DNA of 27,307 bases, taken from contig DASTGO010000275.1 in assembly GCA_035719045.1 (NCBI GenBank), positions 1 to 27,307 on the forward strand, given 5' to 3'. This document shows, piece after piece, positions 21,916-27,307 of the stretch (the stretch's first letter is position 1; every line of letters begins with the position of its first letter). The translations under genes and the position numbers were made by a program. The stretch comes from DASTGO01 sp035719045 (GTDB lineage: Bacteria > Actinomycetota > Actinomycetes > Actinomycetales > Kineosporiaceae). The notes under the pieces are model-generated. The model was not told where the DNA came from. It saw only the letters and a program-made list of their open reading frames with translations, and did no database searches.

Positions 21916-24618
21916 TCACTCCGTCGGCAGGGACGGGCCATCGTCCTGGTCACCGGCGGTTTGCCCGTCGCTGGACCCGGCCGAGACACCGTCCATGCCG
22001 GGAGTCTGCCCAGCCGGTGCCCCGGTCATGCCTGCCCCGGAGCCGGTGCCGTCGGCGAGTGCTCCGGGTGCCGCACCATCGGGTCCGCCGTCACTGCCCG
22101 GGCCCGCCTCGTCGTCCTCGTCTTCCCCGCCGAGCGATCGCTCGGTGTTCCGGGCGACGGCGATGATCCGGTCCCCGGCGTCGGGCTTGGCGAACACCAC
22201 GCCCATGGTGTCCCGTCCCTTGGCCGGCACCTCGGCGACCGCGGAGCGGACCACCTTGCCGCGCTCCATCACCACGAGGACCTCGTCGTCCTCACCCACG
22301 ACCATCGCGCCGACCAGGTCGCCCCGTTCGTCGGTGAGCTTGGCGACCTTGATCCCGAGACCACCGCGCCCCTGGACCCGGTACTCCGCCAGAGAGGTCC
22401 GCTTGGCCCAGCCGCCCTCGGTGACGACGAAGACGTACGCCTCGTCGTCGTGGACCGCGTCCATCGACAGCAGGGCGTCGCCGGTCCGGAACTTCATCCC
22501 GGTGACCCCGGAGGTGGCCCGTCCCATCGGGCGCAGGGCGGCGTCGTCGGCGGTGAACCGGACCGACATCCCCTTGCGCGAGACCAGGACGATGTCGGCG
22601 CCGTCGTCGACCAGCCGGGCGGCGACCAGTTCGTCCTCCTCGAGCAGGTTGATCGCGATCACCCCGCCGGACCGGTTGGAGTCGTACTCCTCCAGCCGGG
22701 TCTTCTTCACCCGGCCCTCCCGGGTGGCCAGCACCAGGTAGGGCGCCGCCTGGTAGTCGGGGATGTCCAGCACCTCGGCGATCTGTTCCCCGGGCTGGAA
22801 GGCCAGCAGGTTCGCCACATGCTGGCCGCGGGCGTCCCGGCCGGTGTCGGGCAGCTCGTACGCCTTGGCCCGGTAGACCCGGCCCAGGTTGGTGAAGAAG
22901 AGCAGCCAGTGGTGGCTGGTGGTGACGAAGAAGTGCTCGACGACGTCGTCGGAGCGCAACTGGGCGCCGCGCACCCCCTTGCCGCCCCGCCGCTGCGCCC
23001 GGTAAGCGTCGGACCGGGTGCGCTTGGCGTAGCCGTCCCGGGTGATCGTGACGACGACCTCCTCCTCGGGGATGAGGTCCTCGGCGTCCATGTCGCCGTC
23101 GAACGGCAGGATCTGGGTGCGCCGCTCGTCGCCGTAGCGGGTCACGATCTCGGCCAGCTCGTCGGAGACGATCTGGCGCTGCCGGGCCGGCGAGGCGAGG
23201 ACGTCCAGGTAGTCGGCGATCTGCCGTTCCAGATCGGCCAGGCGGTCGATGATCTCCTGGCGCTCCAGGGCCGCCAGCCGGCGCAGCTGCAGGTTGAGGA
23301 TGGCCAGCGCCTGCTCCTCGTCCACGTCGAGCAGCGCCATCAGGCCCTCGCGGGCGCCCTCCGCCGACGGGGAGTTGCGGATCAGGGCGATGACCGCGTC
23401 GAGGGCGTCGAGGGCCTTGACGTAGCCACGGTAGATGTGGGCCTGCCGCTCCGCCTCGGCCAGCAGGTACCGGGTACGGCGGACGATCACGTCGATCTGG
23501 TGCTCGACCCAGTACCGGACGAACTTGTCCAGGGACAGGGTGCGGGGCACCCCGTCGACCAGGGCGAGCATGTTGGCGCCGAAGGTGTCCTGCAGCTGGG
23601 TGTGCTTGTAGAGGTTGTTCAGCACGACCTTGGCGATCGCGTCCCGCTTCAGCACGATGACGATGCGCAGGCCGGTCTTGCCGGAGGTGTCGTCGCGCAG
23701 GTCGGCGATCCCCTGCACCCGCCCGCTGTCGTGCAGCTCGGCGATCTTCATCTTCAGGTTGTCGGGGTTCACCTGGTACGGCAACTCCGTGACCACCAGG
23801 CAGGTCCGGCCCTGGATCTCCTCGACCTCGACCTTGGCCCGCATGGTGATCGCGCCACGCCCGGTCCGGTAGGCGTCCTCAATCCCCCGCGTGCCCATGA
23901 TCATCCCGTAGGTCGGGAAGTCCGGGCCCTTGATCCGCAGCAGGAGCTGACCGAGCAGCTCCTCGTCGTCGGCGTCCGGGTGGGCCAGCAGCCACTGCAC
24001 GCCCTCGGCCACCTCGCGCAGGTTGTGCGACGGGATGTTGGTGGCCATCCCGACCGCGATCCCGGAGCTGCCGTTGACGAGCAGGTTCGGGAACCGGCTG
24101 GGCAGGACGGTCGGCTCCTGGGTGCGCCCGTCGTAGTTCGGCGCGAAGTCGACGGTGGCCTTGTCGATGTCCCGGACCATCTCCATGGCCAGGGACGCCA
24201 GCCGGCACTCGGTGTACCGCATGGCGGCGGCCGGGTCGTTACCCGGGGAGCCGAAGTTGCCCTGTCCGTCGACCAGGGGGTACCGCAGCGACCACGGCTG
24301 GGCCAGCCGGACCAGGGTGTCGTAGATGGCCGAGTCACCGTGCGGGTGGTACTGGCCCATCACGTCGCCGACGACGCGCGAGCACTTGGAGTACCCGCGG
24401 TCCGGCCGGTAGCCGCCGTCGTACATCGCGTACAGCACCCGGCGGTGCACGGGTTTGAGACCGTCCCGCACATCCGGCAGCGCCCGGGACACGATCACGC
24501 TCATCGCGTAGTCGAGGTACGAGCGCTGCATCTCCAGTTGCAGGTCGATCGGGTCGACCCGGCCACCGGTCGGCGGTTCCCCGGAGGAGGTCGGCGGGGT
24601 GGGCGGCTGCTCGGTCAC
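21916..24618 (-). CDS. gyrA: DNA gyrase subunit A
   Basis: Predicted 900-aa breakage-reunion subunit that, with GyrB, introduces negative supercoils. The N-terminal winged-helix/tower region contains the quinolone region YHPHGDSAIYD (Ser96, Asp100, matching E. coli Ser83 and Asp87) and catalytic Tyr135 in AAMRYTECRL. SSGIAVGMATNIPSHNL and the coiled-coil QEIIDRLADLERQIADYL follow. The C-terminal beta-pinwheel starts at about residue 530 and has a canonical GyrA box QRRGGKG. After ARNTERSL comes an unusual tail of about 71 residues, acidic first (GGEDEDDEAG) and then Gly/Ala/Ser/Asp-rich. GTG 24618 follows AAGGA with 5-nt spacing. A 155-nt GC-rich gap without visible signals separates it from gyrB. 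Confidence 0.98.
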   Translation of the reverse strand: MTEQPPTPPTSSGEPPTGGRVDPIDLQLEMQRSYLDYAMSVIVSRALPDVRDGLKPVHRRVLYAMYDGGYRPDRGYSKCSRVVGDVMGQYHPHGDSAIYDTLVRLAQPWSLRYPLVDGQGNFGSPGNDPAAAMRYTECRLASLAMEMVRDIDKATVDFAPNYDGRTQEPTVLPSRFPNLLVNGSSGIAVGMATNIPSHNLREVAEGVQWLLAHPDADDEELLGQLLLRIKGPDFPTYGMIMGTRGIEDAYRTGRGAITMRAKVEVEEIQGRTCLVVTELPYQVNPDNLKMKIAELHDSGRVQGIADLRDDTSGKTGLRIVIVLKRDAIAKVVLNNLYKHTQLQDTFGANMLALVDGVPRTLSLDKFVRYWVEHQIDVIVRRTRYLLAEAERQAHIYRGYVKALDALDAVIALIRNSPSAEGAREGLMALLDVDEEQALAILNLQLRRLAALERQEIIDRLADLERQIADYLDVLASPARQRQIVSDELAEIVTRYGDERRTQILPFDGDMDAEDLIPEEEVVVTITRDGYAKRTRSDAYRAQRRGGKGVRGAQLRSDDVVEHFFVTTSHHWLLFFTNLGRVYRAKAYELPDTGRDARGQHVANLLAFQPGEQIAEVLDIPDYQAAPYLVLATREGRVKKTRLEEYDSNRSGGVIAINLLEEDELVAARLVDDGADIVLVSRKGMSVRFTADDAALRPMGRATSGVTGMKFRTGDALLSMDAVHDDEAYVFVVTEGGWAKRTSLAEYRVQGRGGLGIKVAKLTDERGDLVGAMVVGEDDEVLVVMERGKVVRSAVAEVPAKGRDTMGVVFAKPDAGDRIIAVARNTERSLGGEDEDDEAGPGSDGGPDGAAPGALADGTGSGAGMTGAPAGQTPGMDGVSAGSSDGQTAGDQDDGPSLPTE

Positions 24619-24773
24619 GGAAGTCCTTCGGGGTTGTCGGCGCCGTGCTGGGCCGGACGATCAGGGGACGGCCCGGGCTGGACGCCTCGGTACGGGTGCT
24701 GCGGGTGCGGTCGATCGGGCGGGTGGACCCGACGGTGCGGGACCGGTGGCCGGACCAGGCGGGCCGGCCGGCC

Positions 24774-26750
24774 TCAGATGTCGAGGAAGCGGACGTCCTT
24801 GGCGTTGCGCTGGATGAAGGCGCGGCGGCTCTCGACGTCCTCGCCCATCAGGACGGCGAACATCTCGTCGGCGGCGGCGGCGTCCTCGAGGGTCACCTGC
24901 AGCAGAACCCGCTGCCGGGGGTCCATCGTGGTGTCCTCCAGTTCGCTGGCGTTCATCTCACCCAGACCCTTGTAGCGCTGGATGCCCTCGTCCTTCGGCA
25001 GTTTCTTGCCGAGGGCGTGCCCGGCCGCGACCAGTGCGTCCCGCTCCCGGTCCGAGTAGGCGTAGTCCGGTTCGGACTTGCTCCACTTGATCTTGTAGAG
25101 CGGGGGCTGGGCCAGGTAGACGTGGCCGTGGTCGACCAGCGGCCGCATGAACCGGAACAGCAGGGTCAGCAGCAGGGTCCGGATGTGCTGGCCGTCGACG
25201 TCGGCGTCGGCCATCAGGATGATCTTGTGATAGCGCAGCTTGGACAGGTCGAAGTCCTCGGCGACCCCGGTGCCGAAGGCGCTGATCAGCGCCTGGACCT
25301 CCTGGTTGGCCATCACCTTGTCGATGCGGGCCTTCTCGACGTTGAGGGTCTTGCCGCGGATCGGCAGGATCGCCTGGGTCCGCGGGTCGCGGCCGCTCTT
25401 GGCGGAACCGCCGGCGGAGTCACCCTCGACGATGAAGATCTCGCACTCGTCGGGGTTGGTGGACTGACAGTCCGACAGCTTGCCGGGCAGCCCGCCCCCG
25501 CTGAGCAGCCCCTTGCGCCGGGTCGCCTCCCGGGCCTTGCGGGCGGCCATCCGGGCGGCGGCGGCCTGGATGGACTTGCGGATGATGTCCCGGGCCTCGG
25601 TGGGGTGACGGTCGAACCAGTCGGAGAGCTGCTCGGTGACCACCCGCTGCACGAAGGCCTTCGCCTCGGTGTTGCCGAGCTTGGTCTTGGTCTGGCCCTC
25701 GAACTGCGGCTCGCCGAGCTTGACCGAGATGACCGCGGTCAGGCCCTCGCGGATGTCGTCCCCGGCGAGGTTCTCGTCCTTCTCCTTGAGGATCCCCTTC
25801 TCGCGGGCGTAGCGGTTGACCAGCGTGGTCATCGCGGCCCGGAAGCCCTCCTCGTGGGTGCCGCCCTCATGGGTGTTGATCGTGTTGGCGTAGGTGTGGA
25901 CGCTCTCGGAGTATGCGGTCGTCCACTGCATGGCGATCTCGACCGACAGCTTGCGCTCGACGTCCTCGAACTCGAAGTCGATCACCTCGGGGTGCACCGG
26001 GTCTGACTTCTTCGAGCCGTTGAGGTGCTTGACGTAGTCGACCAGCCCGCCGTCGTACCGGAAGGTCACGGCCGGGGCGGTGCCGTCCTCGTCGGCGTGG
26101 TCGGTCCGCTCGTCGACCAGGGTGATCTGCAGGCCCTTGTTGAGGAAGGCGTACTGCTGGAACCGCGACCGCAGCGTCTCGAAGTCGAAGACGGTGGTCT
26201 CGAAGATGTCCGCGCTGGGCCAGAAGGTGACCGTGGTGCCGGTCTGGTCGGTCGCCTCTCCCTCGGCGAGCGGTGCGTCCGGGACCCCGAGGGTGTAGTT
26301 CTGCCGCCACACCCGCCCATGGAGGCGGACCTCCACGGCGAGCTTGGTGGACAGTGCGTTCACCACCGAGACCCCGACGCCGTGCAGACCGCCGGAGACG
26401 GCGTAACCGCCGCCGCCGAACTTGCCCCCGGCGTGCAGGATCGTGAGCACGACCTCGACGGCCGGCTTGCCCTCCGACGGGACGATGTCGACCGGGATGC
26501 CGCGGCCGTCGTCGACCACCCGGACCCCGCCGTCCGGCAGCAGGGTGACCTCGATGGCGGTGCAGTACCCGGCCAGCGCCTCGTCGACGGAGTTGTCGAC
26601 CACCTCGTAGACCAGGTGGTGCAGACCCCGCTCGCCGGTCGAACCGATGTACATGCCGGGCCGCTTGCGGACGGCCTCCAGGCCTTCCAGGACGGTGATG
26701 TTGCTGGCGTCGTACCCGCCGCTGGGTGGCGTCATGGTCTGTTCGCTCAC
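24774..26750 (-). CDS. gyrB: DNA gyrase subunit B
   Basis: Predicted 658-aa ATPase subunit of gyrase. N-terminal GHKL ATPase with EVVDNSVDEALAG, VVDDGRGIPVD and GGLHGVGVSVVNALS; transducer domain with QTKTKLGN; TOPRIM domain with EGDSAGGSAKSGRD, RGKTLNVEKAR and DADVDGQHIRTLLL (metal-binding acidic residues); C-terminal RYKGLGEMN and RFLDI end. All catalytic motifs are intact. Start: GTG 26750 places AGGAG 11 nt upstream; GTG 26759 is only 2 nt from it, and the open frame to 26816 has no better site. Upstream are dciA and, by synteny, recF and dnaN beyond the window. Confidence 0.98.
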   Translation of the reverse strand: MSEQTMTPPSGGYDASNITVLEGLEAVRKRPGMYIGSTGERGLHHLVYEVVDNSVDEALAGYCTAIEVTLLPDGGVRVVDDGRGIPVDIVPSEGKPAVEVVLTILHAGGKFGGGGYAVSGGLHGVGVSVVNALSTKLAVEVRLHGRVWRQNYTLGVPDAPLAEGEATDQTGTTVTFWPSADIFETTVFDFETLRSRFQQYAFLNKGLQITLVDERTDHADEDGTAPAVTFRYDGGLVDYVKHLNGSKKSDPVHPEVIDFEFEDVERKLSVEIAMQWTTAYSESVHTYANTINTHEGGTHEEGFRAAMTTLVNRYAREKGILKEKDENLAGDDIREGLTAVISVKLGEPQFEGQTKTKLGNTEAKAFVQRVVTEQLSDWFDRHPTEARDIIRKSIQAAAARMAARKAREATRRKGLLSGGGLPGKLSDCQSTNPDECEIFIVEGDSAGGSAKSGRDPRTQAILPIRGKTLNVEKARIDKVMANQEVQALISAFGTGVAEDFDLSKLRYHKIILMADADVDGQHIRTLLLTLLFRFMRPLVDHGHVYLAQPPLYKIKWSKSEPDYAYSDRERDALVAAGHALGKKLPKDEGIQRYKGLGEMNASELEDTTMDPRQRVLLQVTLEDAAAADEMFAVLMGEDVESRRAFIQRNAKDVRFLDI

Positions 26751-27114
26751 GTGGTGCACGGCTCCTGTGCGTTCGGGGTGCGACCGCGTGGACGGCGGCC
26801 GCTGCTGCTGCGGCACACCGGAAGCGCGCCAGGACCAGCACGGTCGGGCGGCCCTCGCCGCAGACGGCCGGGGACCACTGTTCTCCAGGCGAAAGTCTAC
26901 CCCGCGGAGGGGTGTCCACCTGCCCGTCCACAGCCCGTGAAGGGGGGTGTGGCGAGCCGAAGGGCCCCTGGTCGATTCCCCCTACGCCCCCCGGGTGGGC
27001 GTCGGCTCACAGCGTCGAGGGAGGGGCGGCCGGCAAGACCCCGATGATCTCTGCGAAATGGGCGGAATGTCCGCGAACGGTGCCCATGCAGAGCGGTCGC
27101 CGGGGCCGGCGGGG
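26751..27114 (-). promoter_or_regulatory. gyrB upstream region
   Basis: 364 bp between dciA and gyrB. A TAGACT (26894-26899, minus strand) fits a -10 element and would give a leader of about 135 nt; no clear -35 lies at 17 nt. Two weak DnaA-box-like 9-mers near 26910-26932 (two mismatches each) are not convincing. The dciA-proximal end holds the stem-loop at 27049-27093. Confidence 0.4.
27049..27093 (-). terminator. Stem-loop after dciA, possible terminator
   Basis: CTCTGC (27049-27054) and ATGGGC (27058-27063) pair with GCCCAT (27082-27087) and GCAGAG (27088-27093), 12 pairs with a 3-nt bulge and an 18-nt loop that contains a small CGGA/TCCG hairpin. It begins 22 nt beyond the dciA stop on the minus strand. 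Confidence 0.6.
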
Positions 27115-27307
27115 TCAGCCATAGGTGTCGCGCGGACCCTGGCTGCCCGGAGCCACCCGGGGACCACGCCGCCAGGAGGGCGCCGAGGGACCCCGGACCA
27201 CGATCTTCTGCACCGTGGACTCCCCGACCTCCTCGGCCAGCCGCCGCATCAGGGTCGGCGCCGGTCGCGGTCGGCGGGGTGATCGGCCGCTGGGACGCCG
27301 TGGTCGG
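27115..27307 (-). CDS. DciA-type (DUF721) protein, C-terminal part
   Basis: Only the last 63 codons are present; the gene runs off the right edge. The end reads LMRRLAEEVGESTVQKIVVRGPSAPSW followed by RRGPRV and GPRDTYG, the hallmark C-terminus of the actinobacterial DUF721 protein between recF and gyrB (Rv0004 in M. tuberculosis). DciA proteins interact with the replicative helicase DnaB and help its loading. The position upstream of gyrB on the same strand agrees. Confidence 0.88.
   Translation of the reverse strand, partial: RPRRPSGRSPRRPRPAPTLMRRLAEEVGESTVQKIVVRGPSAPSWRRGPRVAPGSQGPRDTYG

Noticed and set aside
21856..24975. Open frame of over 1000 codons on the plus strand opposite gyrA
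   Set aside because: It is the antisense of gyrA, an effect of high GC at third codon positions; no start signal or known domain.
26745..26760. CACGTG core near the gyrB start as a possible parS site
   Set aside because: The flanks do not match the TGTTTCACGTGAAACA-type consensus on either side; the CACGTG at 1836 and the one at 20503 also fail.
26908..26932. DnaA-box-like sequences upstream of gyrB
   Set aside because: Both 9-mers have two mismatches to TT(A/G)TCCACA and lie in GC-rich sequence, so they may be chance matches.
1..27307. CRISPR array, insertion sequence or prophage
   Set aside because: No regularly spaced long repeats, transposase or integrase motifs are visible; all repeats seen are short local tandems.

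Overview
The window is high-GC DNA with the gene order found next to the replication origin of Actinomycetota. From the right edge leftward on the minus strand come the end of dciA (DUF721), gyrB, gyrA, a DUF3566 membrane protein gene, tRNA-Ile, a DLW-39-type small protein gene and tRNA-Ala, followed by ppiA and a rhomboid gene. Going on leftward come crgA, a DUF881 gene, a trpG/pabA-type glutamine amidotransferase gene and the seven-gene kinase/cell-shape cluster, read in its own direction as fhaA-fhaB-pstP-rodA-pbpA-pknA-pknB. A tRNA-Leu(CAG) closes the block. This matches the layout of the Rv0004-Rv0020c region of Mycobacterium tuberculosis, but the protein details (three PASTA repeats, tandem-repeat-rich gene ends, a long GyrA tail) point to another actinobacterial lineage, possibly Frankia/Nakamurella-like. 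I cannot name the species from the sequence alone.

Layout. 1-4889 is an accessory-looking segment: the end of a cyclopropane-fatty-acid synthase-type gene, an SNase-fold nuclease gene, a 620-bp noncoding stretch with a large hairpin, a maltokinase-like kinase gene, a YdjM-type membrane hydrolase gene and a beta-carbonic anhydrase gene. 4980-5120 holds tRNA-Leu with its terminator and promoter. 5466-15116 is the plus-strand fhaA..pknB operon, ending in a 19-bp bidirectional terminator. 15216-16829 holds the amidotransferase and DUF881 genes (minus), divergent from crgA (plus). 17209-17650 is a noncoding, locally AT-richer stretch between convergent genes and carries a cluster of DnaA-box sequences. 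17651-19110 holds rhomboid and ppiA (minus). 19431-20264 is an uncharacterised helical membrane protein gene (plus). 20373-21183 holds the two tRNAs, the 39-aa DLW-39 gene and what looks like a deleted tRNA copy. 21196-27307 holds DUF3566, gyrA, gyrB and dciA (minus).

How the genes work together. PknA and PknB are transmembrane Ser/Thr kinases, PstP is the opposing phosphatase, and FhaA and FhaB are phosphothreonine-binding adaptors. RodA and PbpA are a SEDS glycosyltransferase and its class B transpeptidase partner, and CrgA is a small divisome membrane protein. Together they link peptidoglycan sensing to growth and division. GyrA and GyrB control supercoiling, and DciA is a loader of the replicative helicase.

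Most notable observations: (i) six DnaA-type boxes (two perfect, four with one mismatch) in about 300 bp of a convergent intergenic region, roughly 10 kb from gyrB and away from the expected dnaA-dnaN origin; (ii) short tandem duplications that run across or start at stop codons of three genes, plus an 18-bp in-frame duplication in the kinase nucleotide-binding loop; (iii) a tRNA-Ile-like acceptor/T-arm remnant between the real tRNA-Ile and tRNA-Ala; (iv) a large multi-arm hairpin upstream of the maltokinase-like gene.
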